From contig NC_067204.1 of assembly GCF_026262505.1 (NCBI RefSeq), positions 3,567,797 to 3,631,796 on the forward strand: a stretch of 64,000 nucleotides of DNA. Direction: 5' to 3'. The translations under genes were made by a program, and so were the position numbers. This stretch comes from Trichomonas vaginalis G3 (taxonomy: Eukaryota > Parabasalia > Trichomonadida > Trichomonadidae). The stretch's first letter is position 1. Every line of letters begins with the position of its first letter. Of the stretch, positions 27,302 through 37,912 are shown piece after piece. Below the pieces are notes generated by a model that did no database searches, was not told the origin of the DNA, and saw nothing but the letters and a program-made list of their open reading frames with translations.

Positions 27302-29398
27302 ATGGAATCAGCACTCCAATTAAAACCAATCTATGGCTCCAAGGTGTTTAGAGAGGCTGTTATCAGAATGAGGCTTAATAAGAAGATTTACCAGAGCTAT
27401 CTCAAGACAATTGAATCAGGAAGCTCGTTAGATAACTCTATTGCTCCAGATGTTGCAAAAGCAATGATGGAATGGGCTATTGAGAATGGAGCAACACATT
27501 ACGCTCACTGGTTCTTACCAATGACCGATGTTACAGCATGCAAACACGATTCATTCTTTACACCAACAGCTATTGGCGAATCTACTCTCGAATTCCCACC
27601 AAGTACATTAGTCAAAGGCGAACCAGATGCCTCATCTTTCCCATCTGGTGGCTTAAGAGCCACATTTGAAGCAAGAGGCTACACAACATGGGATCCAACA
27701 TCTCCAGCCTTTGTAAGGGATGGCACATTATTCATTCCTTCCGTTTTCGTATCATACAATGGCGATGCCCTCGATAGAAAGCTTCCTTTGCTCAGATCTA
27801 TTGAAGCACTTAACAGAGAAGGTCTTAAGTTCATCAAGTTCTTCAAAGGTCAAGAGGATGTAAAGAGAATCACAGCATCAGTAGGTGCAGAACAAGAATA
27901 TTTCTTAATCGATAGAAAACATTACGAAGAAAGACTTGATCTCAAGATGTGTGGTCGCACACTTCTCGGTGCCAGACCACCAAAGGCCCAACAACTTGAT
28001 GACCACTACATGTCCGGTATCAAGATTCGTGTTTCCGATTTCATGAAACAGCTCGACCACGAATTATGGGAACTTGGTATTCCAGCAAAGACAAAACATA
28101 ATGAAGTCGCACCATCGCAACACGAACTTGCCCCTGTTTACGAAAATGTCAACATTGCAGCTGATCATAACCAAATGACAATGGAATTAATGCGTACAAT
28201 TGCCAAGAAGAAAGGAATGGCCTTACTTCTCCACGAAAAACCATTCTCCGGTGTAAACGGCAGTGGTAAACACAACAATTACAGTATTGGCACAGATACA
28301 GGCGTAAACTTACTTCAACCACGTGACAAATCCGAAGATGATGGTTTATTCCTTCTTGTTCTTTGCGCATTCCTTCGTTCTGTTGACAAATATGGAGATT
28401 TGATCAGAATGTCCGCAGCATCACATTCAAACGACCAGAGACTTGGTGGTTTCGAAGCTCCTCCATCAATTGTTTCCTGCTTCCTTGGAGAAGGAATTAC
28501 AGCCCAGCTTTTGGCAGCAGCAAATTCAGATCCAAATCAACCAAAGCGTGAAAAAGGCAAAATGTCAATTTTACCATCAATTCCTGATTTATCATTAGAT
28601 GACAGTGATAGAAACAGAACATCACCAATGGCTTTCACAGGAAACAAGTTCGAATTCAGAATGCTTGGTTCATCACAATCATTAGCTGTTGTCAATACAA
28701 TTCTCAACTCAGCACTTGCAGAATCTCTTGGATATTTCGCAGAAAGACTCGAAAAAGCTGCAGATAAAGATGCTGAGAAACAGAAACTCATTGAAGAAAC
28801 AATGACAAAACACGGAAGAATCATTTTCAATGGAAATAATTATTCCAGTGAATGGATTGAAGAAACTAAAAAGCGTGGATTACCAATTATTAACAACACA
28901 ATTCAAGCTATTGAAGCTTTGTTGGATAAGAAGAACATTGAGTTGTTCGAGAAGATGAAAGTTTACACAGAACAAGAATGTCTCGCAAGATACGAAGTTC
29001 GTGTTGAAAACTACATCCAATCTGTTTCAATTGAAGCAGAAACATTGTTGCATATGATGAAGAGACAAATTTTACCTGCAATTATTAATTACACAGGAAA
29101 AGTCGCTGATTCATTCAACAAGATAAAGAAGGCTGGATTCACAAACAACACTTTGTTGCAAACAATTCAGACATTGCAAACAGCAATTGAATCAATAGAC
29201 AGAAAAGTTAAGGATCTTGAAGGTTTAATTGCTCAAGTTGCTGGATCTGAAAACAACAAAGAAAAGGCTGAATTCATGTACAACAAGATCATTCCACAAA
29301 TGATTGAGATCAGAAAGGAAACCGATAAGATCGAAGAGATCGTCGGAAAGGATGATTGGCCAATCCCAACTTACACACAGATCCTCTACACTGTTTAA
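27302..29398 (+). CDS. Glutamine synthetase type III (GSIII), 698 aa
   Basis: Makes glutamine from glutamate, ammonia and ATP in the cytosol. The length (698) fits the GSIII family (about 700-730), not GSI or GSII (350-470). Visible motifs are the N-terminal GSIII-specific region (residues 1-190), the metal/glutamate loop GAEQEYFLIDR near residue 195, KHNEVAPSQHELAPVYENVN near 270, and GVNGSGKHNN near 317. The helical C-terminal extension typical of GSIII follows (residues 560-698). Frame is intact from ATG to TAA, with the stop inside TTTAAAT. GSIII is known mainly from Bacteroidetes and cyanobacteria and from some protists, so bacterial origin is plausible. Codon use is a little richer in C-ending codons than the neighbouring ankyrin genes, as expected for a highly expressed gene. 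Confidence 0.95.
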   Translation: MESALQLKPIYGSKVFREAVIRMRLNKKIYQSYLKTIESGSSLDNSIAPDVAKAMMEWAIENGATHYAHWFLPMTDVTACKHDSFFTPTAIGESTLEFPPSTLVKGEPDASSFPSGGLRATFEARGYTTWDPTSPAFVRDGTLFIPSVFVSYNGDALDRKLPLLRSIEALNREGLKFIKFFKGQEDVKRITASVGAEQEYFLIDRKHYEERLDLKMCGRTLLGARPPKAQQLDDHYMSGIKIRVSDFMKQLDHELWELGIPAKTKHNEVAPSQHELAPVYENVNIAADHNQMTMELMRTIAKKKGMALLLHEKPFSGVNGSGKHNNYSIGTDTGVNLLQPRDKSEDDGLFLLVLCAFLRSVDKYGDLIRMSAASHSNDQRLGGFEAPPSIVSCFLGEGITAQLLAAANSDPNQPKREKGKMSILPSIPDLSLDDSDRNRTSPMAFTGNKFEFRMLGSSQSLAVVNTILNSALAESLGYFAERLEKAADKDAEKQKLIEETMTKHGRIIFNGNNYSSEWIEETKKRGLPIINNTIQAIEALLDKKNIELFEKMKVYTEQECLARYEVRVENYIQSVSIEAETLLHMMKRQILPAIINYTGKVADSFNKIKKAGFTNNTLLQTIQTLQTAIESIDRKVKDLEGLIAQVAGSENNKEKAEFMYNKIIPQMIEIRKETDKIEEIVGKDDWPIPTYTQILYTV

Positions 29399-29717
29399 AT
29401 TTATATTTTATTTTTACCAAACATAAAACTATTTTTTACTATTTTATATTTCAATATTTTTTGAATAATCTAAATTTTGTGTTGAAAGAAATCTTCTTCA
29501 TAAAAAAAGAATACTAATATCATTTCTATTTCCACACTAATCCTTGAAACATTATTGAAATTCTTATACTTGTTTCTAATTGTAATATCCTACAAATTGA
29601 AGAGGAGTTTTTCCAAAAATATATATGAAATAAATTTTTGTCCGTATGACATGGCCTTCAATTCTTTTGTTTCACAATCGTTGTCATATGGGCGTAATTA
29701 CACCTTTAATTATTTAT

Positions 29718-30728
29718 TCAGTTTTTAATACTTTTAGAGATAGCGATCATAATAGATCGTAGCTTTGAAAACTTGAGAAATTGTACACACCTACGAACCA
29801 AAGGTGTAGGGGGTTGTTCGTAAAATGGCTTTATTGAGATGCATTCAACTCTAATATCTAGTGTAAAGTTAGAATAACTTATACTTGAATTCGAGAAGAA
29901 CTCCGACCATGAATTTGCATCACTATTATTATAAAGATAACAATGATCCATCATGCATTGGAAATTATTAGCTCTAGACTTTATAAGTCTGCCTTTATTG
30001 CTTGCAATATAACAGTTAGAAAATATAGCTCTCTTTCCTTCAGCTTCATCAAAGTATAGTACACCTGTATTGACCTTGTCAGCATATCTCATTTTGTCTT
30101 CATGATTTTGGATAACACAGTGATCAATCAAAAAGTTATTTTTGGAAAAATAAAATGATCTGTAATATGAAGCACTTTCGTCAAAGTTACAATAGCTTAT
30201 TTTCGTTTCTAATTTGTTATTTTCATCTTCAATCATAAAAACCGGATCCATTTCGCAATCCGATTTTGAAATGTTTAAATCGTTATATTTTTGTGAAGCT
30301 TTATGATAAAAACACGTGCAATAACCGCTAATGTTATTGATGGAACTCGATTGCATTTGAACATATGTCAAATTTGTGGCGTCAATATGAGAATAAATCC
30401 CTAGTTCGGTCATAGAATTACTGACAGGATTCAGACAGCAAATTCTATTCTGAACAATTTTAGACTCTTGGGTAATATTTTCAAGATTGAATACACACCC
30501 GCAACTTTGACTAGTTATAGGATCATTGAAAATGCAGTCTTCAACCAATAAATTTGTATATAATGAAGAGAGACTAATAATACTAGCTTTAAATTTATTA
30601 AATATTGCATAATGTACATATGTTTTTTCGGATTCAGCAATAAACACAGGGGTAGTAATCTCATTAGGTTTTTCATCGTTAAAAAAGTCATTCCATCCGA
30701 GTAGTTTATAGCAGCCAGGATAATTCAA
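29718..30728 (-). pseudogene. Beta-helix (Pmp-like) surface protein fragment
   Basis: The 336-residue frame has spaced short strands such as LLVEDCIFND, FLIDHCVIQNHED, AIFSNCYIASNKG and MMDHCYLYNNSD, the rung pattern of right-handed parallel beta-helix proteins. Trichomonads encode a surface family of this kind resembling chlamydial polymorphic membrane proteins. No signal peptide or membrane anchor is visible. The frame has no ATG at its 5' end: it opens at a TTG after an in-frame stop, and the first in-frame Met is over 100 residues in. The last 25 residues (RRCVQFLKFSKLRSIM) look out of character. I read it as a truncated copy of a longer gene, though a lost start by sequence error is possible. 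Confidence 0.55.
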
Positions 30729-30908
30729 GGTTCAATTGTATAATTCTCACGTTAATTTTGAAAGCCTATGCTGAACAATTGGTCTCTATGAACAAATTTA
30801 ATCGGGTGAATACATAACTTTGATGAATTTATACTGTATGCGCTATAAATCCATATAAAGTTTTATAGAACAAGCAATGTGAAAATAAATAACGTGTTTT
30901 TTTAGAGA

Positions 30909-33900
30909 ATGGAGTATTCAGAAGCAGGGCTTGAGCTTCTTGTTAAAAAACTTAATGGAGTTATTGAGGCCCAGCTTTCCAAGTTAAGTCCATTTGAGAT
31001 AGTTGCTTTGCAGAAAAAGATCCCTGAAATCAAATCAATGTTGGATTATCGCTCAAAAAGAGATTCCTTTCTCCTAAAATTCAACGATCCTTATCCGATA
31101 CCAAACGCAAAAACTTTTGCGGAAGAAATAATTAACTCACCGACAAAAGATTGTGAAATTCCAGCTGATTCTCGACAAACTTTACTAGATTTTTTCTCGA
31201 ATGAAATCGTACGCGTTACGAAACTGAAAAATATCGTTGAAAAACGCTGTGAAAACATCGAAATTGTTATGCAAACGCATCCATTAATATTAATTTTCTT
31301 AGAATCTGTATCTAAATACATTGAACAATGCCAAGAGAGTTTGTCAAGGCTACAGTGCACTCAAATTACTAATTTAACAACCACAGACCTACAATTTGAA
31401 TTGGAAGCTACATTTTGTGCAAGAAATCGAAAAGCAATGTACGAAGTCTTACTTTCTACACTCAGAACATTCCCTATTACCATCAGAGATCAAATTTATA
31501 ATCGTCTTTTCGATCTTGTTCAAAAATTCCATGTAAACTACTCAACACATGAACCAATTATATATTATCCAATAGACGAAGCTACAGTTGACACTTTTCT
31601 TATCAAATATGCCAATTTCTTCCAATTAGACTCTAATATTAATTCTGCTGACGGACAAGGCTTTCTTTACATCACTGATAAGAATCTAAAGAAATATTTC
31701 AAACTACTGGATTATATGACGTATCCTGTTCAAGAAATAGAGATAAACAAAAGACAAATTCCGCCAAATATGGATTTACTTACACAAGATGCCGGAATTA
31801 GCGAAACAACAATAGATATTGAACTACAGAATGTTTTCAAACGTTTTACATACAAAGAAAACGAAATTGATGCTTATTTCGTTGAACAAACGAATAATTA
31901 TAATAATCGTGTTGGAAATACGGTCAAAGGTGTTGTAAAACGGAATGTTATTGCTACACATAAAATATCTGCATGGTTTAAGTTAAGATTCACTAGAGAA
32001 AAGTATCTTTTGATGTGTTGTCTCGCAATGATAAATTATTTTGAGTACGTTAAGTATTATTTACAAGATTCATATAACAGGGATTACACAATATCATGTA
32101 ATCCTAATCTAGAGCATATAATAACGATAAATTACAAGGGACAACCAATTTTGTTCAAATCCGCAGTTGATGAGTTCGAAACTTTCAAAAATTACTTGGT
32201 TTTGATCGGTTCTTATTATACAGAGAACGCAGAACACAAATTGATCGAAGAAAACAAGAAAGAAATCCCAATAATTAATCGGGATGCGATGGTTGAGAAT
32301 TTATTGGATATGAACTTCAGATATTTCATGGCTAAAAGGAATTTGGTCCAAATATTTATGGAAGTGTTCGAACATACTCATTCTGACGCAATTGCTCAAA
32401 TTATTTACGAAATTGCAAGCGAAAAACCAGTTTTGAACCTTCCTTTGCACAAAACATATGAAGCACCTTATGAAAAGGAAATTAATCTCTTGGAAGCAAA
32501 AGCAAAAGTCTTAAGATTTTTATTAAATATGCAAATCTTGCAAGAAAGGAACTTTTCTTATCAAATGAAGGGTACTATACCTTTATTCGATCGCCCTATA
32601 CTTATCCCTGATTGCGGACTCCTTCACAGAAGCTTTGTTGAAGCAATTCCTACTTCAATTTTTGAAGTTTACTTTTCTTTAGAAAAATTAAGTGAATTTT
32701 ATCAAATTGTTCCAAATCTCGCAAGAGATTTTGATGAAGCAATTGGTATAAGACACTCCAAGTTCCATGTTTACACGGAATTGGCAATTTGGAACGAATT
32801 TAATGACTTGATTCTGAATTTGACCAAAAAAGGCTTCTTCCCTTATGACCAATCGAGCGTAGAATTTAACTTCCCTCTTTCTGAATCCGTTGGTTCGTTA
32901 TTTACCTCGTTTTTCGTTAATAAATTTGATTATGGAAATTCATTGATCACAAATATGAACGAAAGCAGGAAATTACGATTCATGGTATCCATGAGAAGGT
33001 TTTATTTGTATGCATGGCACTTACAAACCTCTGTAATAAGAACAGATATTATGCAGAACGCATACTTCAACCAATGCAAGTCTCTTGGTATCACTGATAT
33101 TGGTGTCCTTATGAATCCGTTCATGGAAGTGTCAAACGCCGAAGTTATTGACTTAGATGCGCCGACAATGTCAAATACAATCCAATTCGCTTATACAGAG
33201 TTCGAAAATGCAAACATTGACTTTAGTAATGAGTTATTCGTCAAGGATATCATATTTGCAGCTGATTTCGAGATCTTAAAACGATTAATTATTTTCCAAC
33301 AGATGCAGAACACGATTTTGGAGCTTGCTGTTCGTTATAACTCCTTCATATTAGATGCCAGACAGATTGTTAACCATTTCCAGCTTGCAGAAGATTATGA
33401 TATCTTCATGACTGGTTCAGTTTCACAAGACAACGTTCCAGAACGACAGATCCTTCATCAGATTGCCACAAAGCTATTTTATAATCCAAGTTCCATATAC
33501 AGAGACTACAAAATTGCAAGTGAAAACATAAATTCATACATTTTGTCAGTGCACACTACTAAATCTAAGTCTCGTACTATTTTATCAGCTCATGCCAAGC
33601 AGAAATCAATGTCTACTACCGAACTTTTGGATCTTTATTCATCCGAAATGCTTGATGCGTTTGCTCCCTTCGCATATCGTATTGAAATTGCAAGGATCTG
33701 CAAACTCGAAGAGTATTATTTAACAGTAAACTCATTTGCCGACACATATGTCCTTGGTCCAGATAATTCACAAGAAATGATCGGTGAAGATGGTCATTTT
33801 TCACGTTTCATGTTCATTCCTACATGGGTTGAAACATTCAAGATGCTTCAAAACTCACCACACGCTCGTCAATCCATGGTTTTGAAGAGTTTGTTACAGT

Positions 33901-36323
33901 ACATTACTGCGCGATTTCGTATTTTCTGCATTGTTCGTGAAGAATCAAGTTTACAGATGAGAACATCTCAAGTCTTGACTACTATGTATTTCGAGAACTT
34001 CAAACTTGAGACACCCATGTTCCAATTAATCCGAAGTAAGTTAGAATCAATGCCAGATTCACGGGAAGTTGAAATTTCTGCAAAATACATGTGTGATTTC
34101 GAACGCTTATTCTTTTTACGATTCGAATACGCAGTATTAACAAGTCTTGAACAGTTCTACATCTCATCAAACTTAGATTTGCAAGGCCAACGAGTTGCCG
34201 ACACCGAATTTGGTGAAAAACTTAAAAATTTGTGGCTTCTTATGCATAATGAACAAGAATCAACATCAGGCTTAATTTCATCTCTTCGATATGTTCCTAA
34301 TTGGGAGAAAGAGTTCTGTTACACATGTTTCGAAAGCGACCGTGATGAATTACACACTCGATTACAAATGGTTGATAAATATGTTTGTGATTCTATCAAT
34401 GTCCGCTCATGTTTCGATAACATTGCAGGTGCCACAGATTTCTTGAGTCTTTCTATCACCCAGATGCACATGAAATTTGCATTTTTCCTTCTTTTGAAGA
34501 ACTTCGACGCAAATCTTTTGGATACACGCGAAAGTGTTCGTCAAATGAACTTATCCATCTTTTCAAGTGGCTTGAATGAATGGAATGAGTTGATTGTTAA
34601 AAAAGCTATCGAACATTTAGCTCCGAAAGATGCATCTGCTTCTCGTTTGATCCAAAGTGTTCCAGAAACTAAACTTGCACAAGCAATCTTCGATGTTGTC
34701 CGTAACCATATCGATCTTATGCTTCTTACTGAACAAATCAACGAATTAAACAAGGAAATCGATGATTTGTCCAATTTAGAAATTCCAGATAAACCACCAG
34801 GAACAGAAAAACTTGATATTCCAGATATTAATTTATCCGATGAACCACAGATCATTGACAAAAAGTTCAATGATGAATTCGAATACAAACTTGCAAAACT
34901 TGTTAATTTAAACAAAATTGTCAGTGAAGAAGCCACCACAATTGTTAATAATCAACAAGTTTTCGATGCAACAGTCTTTGAAGAGAAAGCACTTAGTTTT
35001 AGTCATCAATTGCGACAATTTGCTAAAATCTCAATTGACCAAATTACACAAAATTGGAACAAATACATCAAACACTCATCATCAGAGATCGAAGAGAACA
35101 ATTCTATTCTTCGAACAGTTGACACCGTTGCGGAATTAGCATCAACACGATTCACTAGACAAGTTGATGCTACAATTGGTACTGAGATCCATGATGGTTT
35201 CATCGAACTTAATACATTTCGAAACGCAGTTTGTGCACTTGAACAACAATATCAAAATCAAGAATCAGAAATCAGGGAAGATACTAAAAATGATTTCGAT
35301 CGTCTTATCAATGATTTGAAACAACAGTTATTCTTGCGAAAGAACAACTTCACAGGTGTTAAACGACGAGTTTATAATGATGTTTTCAAGAAGATTAATT
35401 CCGCGAAAGAAGTTGCTATGAACATGAATCAAAGTAACCAAAGTAACGAAAGTGATGAAGAACGTAAGAACAAAGCAGATTGTGAACACAAAAAGATCTT
35501 AGAACGAATCGAGCATTTTAATGAAAATATGCGAAAAGATATCGTTAAAGTTCGTATCATGAAAGTTTTTGGTCGTATTGCAGTTTCAAGAGCACGTCAA
35601 AAAGACATCGAACAAGCAGAAGAAGAACGTAAAATTGCTAATGGTCAGATGTGGAACAAGAAACTTCAAGCAGAAGACAAAGAAGAAAAACTTCGACGTG
35701 ATTTATTAAAAGCGCATTCTCGACTTTGTGAAACGGAATTAGAAATCTCTAAATTGTCCCAACAACTTGACAATGAAAAGATGAGTAACATTCAGTTAGT
35801 TCATTGGAAGGCGAAGAACATGAAAGTTGTTGAAAAGATGAACAAGAAAATCAAATCATTCAATGATGATTCAGGTATTGACATTGATAGTCTTGTTGAA
35901 AAACTTGATGCCGCAACAGAAGAACTCGAATCTCTTCGAGAAGAAACGGATTCACTTGAAAAAGAAGCCGATGTTACAGTTCGACGAACTATTTCGTCTC
36001 TTAACACTAAGCGCACTCAGAAGAAGCAAATGATGGCACAGTCGATGCGTGGAATCCAGAGTCAGTCCATCAAACCAGAATACAACCTTGAAGAAATCGC
36101 ACAGCGACTTTCAGATGACAACATCCGATTACGACAAGAAAATGAAGACTTGGCTAAACAAATCGAAGAACTTGAATCACAAAAGGCATCTAAACCTCAA
36201 GAAGTTCTTCAAATGATGGAGAATGTCACTAAACAACGATCCATGTCGAGACTTTCTTCACAAGCTAAGAAGAAGACAATTGTGAAACCTAATTTCACAT
36301 CCAAGACAATTCCACGACATTAA
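30909..36323 (+). CDS. Large coiled-coil protein, 1804 aa, function unknown
   Basis: An uninterrupted 5.4-kb frame, the longest in the window. Residues 1-1290 are alpha-helical, globular-looking sequence with no membrane segment or signal peptide. Residues about 1290-1330 are a linker rich in Pro, Asp and Glu (IPDKPPGTEKLDIPD). From about 1480 to the end it is a long Lys/Glu/Gln coiled coil (for example ETELEISKLSQQLDNEKM and LESLREETDSLEKEAD) with a basic, Ser-rich C-terminus. This layout suits a cytoskeletal or flagellar-apparatus protein; a CCDC162-like family is a weak possibility. No enzymatic motif is seen. No clear Inr precedes the ATG. It is flanked by AT-rich spacers. Confidence 0.85.
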   Translation: MEYSEAGLELLVKKLNGVIEAQLSKLSPFEIVALQKKIPEIKSMLDYRSKRDSFLLKFNDPYPIPNAKTFAEEIINSPTKDCEIPADSRQTLLDFFSNEIVRVTKLKNIVEKRCENIEIVMQTHPLILIFLESVSKYIEQCQESLSRLQCTQITNLTTTDLQFELEATFCARNRKAMYEVLLSTLRTFPITIRDQIYNRLFDLVQKFHVNYSTHEPIIYYPIDEATVDTFLIKYANFFQLDSNINSADGQGFLYITDKNLKKYFKLLDYMTYPVQEIEINKRQIPPNMDLLTQDAGISETTIDIELQNVFKRFTYKENEIDAYFVEQTNNYNNRVGNTVKGVVKRNVIATHKISAWFKLRFTREKYLLMCCLAMINYFEYVKYYLQDSYNRDYTISCNPNLEHIITINYKGQPILFKSAVDEFETFKNYLVLIGSYYTENAEHKLIEENKKEIPIINRDAMVENLLDMNFRYFMAKRNLVQIFMEVFEHTHSDAIAQIIYEIASEKPVLNLPLHKTYEAPYEKEINLLEAKAKVLRFLLNMQILQERNFSYQMKGTIPLFDRPILIPDCGLLHRSFVEAIPTSIFEVYFSLEKLSEFYQIVPNLARDFDEAIGIRHSKFHVYTELAIWNEFNDLILNLTKKGFFPYDQSSVEFNFPLSESVGSLFTSFFVNKFDYGNSLITNMNESRKLRFMVSMRRFYLYAWHLQTSVIRTDIMQNAYFNQCKSLGITDIGVLMNPFMEVSNAEVIDLDAPTMSNTIQFAYTEFENANIDFSNELFVKDIIFAADFEILKRLIIFQQMQNTILELAVRYNSFILDARQIVNHFQLAEDYDIFMTGSVSQDNVPERQILHQIATKLFYNPSSIYRDYKIASENINSYILSVHTTKSKSRTILSAHAKQKSMSTTELLDLYSSEMLDAFAPFAYRIEIARICKLEEYYLTVNSFADTYVLGPDNSQEMIGEDGHFSRFMFIPTWVETFKMLQNSPHARQSMVLKSLLQYITARFRIFCIVREESSLQMRTSQVLTTMYFENFKLETPMFQLIRSKLESMPDSREVEISAKYMCDFERLFFLRFEYAVLTSLEQFYISSNLDLQGQRVADTEFGEKLKNLWLLMHNEQESTSGLISSLRYVPNWEKEFCYTCFESDRDELHTRLQMVDKYVCDSINVRSCFDNIAGATDFLSLSITQMHMKFAFFLLLKNFDANLLDTRESVRQMNLSIFSSGLNEWNELIVKKAIEHLAPKDASASRLIQSVPETKLAQAIFDVVRNHIDLMLLTEQINELNKEIDDLSNLEIPDKPPGTEKLDIPDINLSDEPQIIDKKFNDEFEYKLAKLVNLNKIVSEEATTIVNNQQVFDATVFEEKALSFSHQLRQFAKISIDQITQNWNKYIKHSSSEIEENNSILRTVDTVAELASTRFTRQVDATIGTEIHDGFIELNTFRNAVCALEQQYQNQESEIREDTKNDFDRLINDLKQQLFLRKNNFTGVKRRVYNDVFKKINSAKEVAMNMNQSNQSNESDEERKNKADCEHKKILERIEHFNENMRKDIVKVRIMKVFGRIAVSRARQKDIEQAEEERKIANGQMWNKKLQAEDKEEKLRRDLLKAHSRLCETELEISKLSQQLDNEKMSNIQLVHWKAKNMKVVEKMNKKIKSFNDDSGIDIDSLVEKLDAATEELESLREETDSLEKEADVTVRRTISSLNTKRTQKKQMMAQSMRGIQSQSIKPEYNLEEIAQRLSDDNIRLRQENEDLAKQIEELESQKASKPQEVLQMMENVTKQRSMSRLSSQAKKKTIVKPNFTSKTIPRH

Positions 36324-36845
36324 TTTTATTACTTTTATTGTTTTTATTTTTATATTTTGTTTATTAAAATATTGTTTTTCAATTATCACATTTTGCACCT
36401 CATGTAAAACCCATTTTTAATAACTATAAAAACATTTATGAATTTCCAGCCATTTGGCATCTTTCGTTTGATTTCTGATATTGTTGTGGGTGTTCTTCTT
36501 ACTTTTGGACATTCTCTTTATATTTTTGGTAGGAAAAACATATTCTAAATCTCTGAGTAGTACTTAATTTGCCTGTTAAATTTTTTGGCAATTAAAAAAT
36601 AAAGAAATATTGACATTATGATAGCATGTCAAAAAGTCGTAAGAGAAACCTTAATAATTTTAAATTAATCTTGATCATCCTTGAACAAATAAAATATATT
36701 GAAGTGAACTTGATATAAAAATTACAACATCTTTTTTTGGTTTAATTTTCATTATATGATATTATGATTGAACTATGCATATTTCATTATAATATCATAT
36801 TGAAAATTGTAAAAAAAATGAATTCAATAATATATTAATTCAATG
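36324..36845. other. AT-rich spacer
   Basis: No gene or RNA signal is seen. An ATTACAACATCTTTTT motif at about 36720 recurs at about 39890 and 42530, each time in a spacer near one of the paralogous or ankyrin genes. Confidence 0.6.
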
Positions 36846-37580
36846 TTACATCTTACACAAACAGCATTCAGCTGCTTGAAGTATTTCAAGTCCAAGATCT
36901 TCTGGTTTGTGAGGATGAATTCCAATATATTTTCCTGTTTTATAGTGAATAATCGGAGCAGCTGTAATGTTGCGTCTTGGAAGGAATTGATCGCTGAATG
37001 TGAAATCTTCTGTATACTTTGTTCCTTTTGCAAATTCTTGAATGGATTCGATCACTTCTTTTGGTGCATCATGAAGAATAGCATAATCTGTGATGATTCC
37101 TTCAAAGATACATCCCATTTTATTGGCTGTATAATAATGCATTTCTTTGAGATGATTTCGATCATAGTCTTTTACAAAAAGTTTCATTGCAAATTTTCCT
37201 AAAGTTGTAATATCTTCATCACTTAATGTATAGAATCTGTTGAATCGTAATATACTTTGATAATAAAGCATCTCTTTCCCTTTGTAGATAGTTGTTTCTG
37301 ATGAATCTTTTGTTTGACTTCGGAAATAATCTATAATTATATTGTCTGGAGTTATATTCAAAGATTTATAAGGAGGATATCTAAGTGTAGCAAAATAATT
37401 GATCTTGATCCACTTCGGATAGTTTCTCGTATAAGTATTTGAATCTTCCATAACTTTCGATCCTAAGAGGAATAATTTGATCCTTCGGAATGTGTTACCA
37501 ATGAGAGTGCATAAATATTTTAGAATTATTTGTTTATAAGTCTTTTTTGGATAATATCTTTTATAATCGTCGCATTGCAT
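36846..37580 (-). CDS. Unknown trichomonad-type protein, 244 aa (paralogue A)
   Basis: An intact frame starting MQCDDYKRYYPKKTYKQII. It has a basic N-terminal stretch (TFRRIKLFLLGSKVMEDS), a central mixed alpha/beta region (SETTIYKGKEMLYYQSIL, FNRFYTLSDEDITTLGKF) and a C-terminal part with GKYIGIHPHKPEDLGLE. No signal peptide, membrane helix or known motif was recognised. A close paralogue lies 4.4 kb away on the same strand (41312-42007). Upstream both share TCAATCTAAAATTTTA before the ATG, which may act as a variant initiator. Confidence 0.7.
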   Translation of the reverse strand: MQCDDYKRYYPKKTYKQIILKYLCTLIGNTFRRIKLFLLGSKVMEDSNTYTRNYPKWIKINYFATLRYPPYKSLNITPDNIIIDYFRSQTKDSSETTIYKGKEMLYYQSILRFNRFYTLSDEDITTLGKFAMKLFVKDYDRNHLKEMHYYTANKMGCIFEGIITDYAILHDAPKEVIESIQEFAKGTKYTEDFTFSDQFLPRRNITAAPIIHYKTGKYIGIHPHKPEDLGLEILQAAECCLCKM

Positions 37581-37912
37581 ACTAAAATTTTAGATTGAAA
37601 ACTATGTCAAAAAAAAAAATTCAAAGCTTTTAACGTTCAAGAACATACGAATTTACGTACAACTAAAATAATTGCTCTCAATCTGATCATAGGCAAGTCT
37701 TTCCCAATTTGGGTTTATTGGAATTGAACTTATTTATGATGCATCCCTAATGAAATTCTTCCAAAACCGCCATATGCTTCCATATAGGCTTCAGTGGTGA
37801 TAAGATAATTATCATGAAAATTCAAAATTATTGACATTTTTGATGGACCAATGATAAAAGTGACAAAAAATGAGTCTACGAGATATTTTATTCGAAGAAT
37901 AGAAAAATCAGA

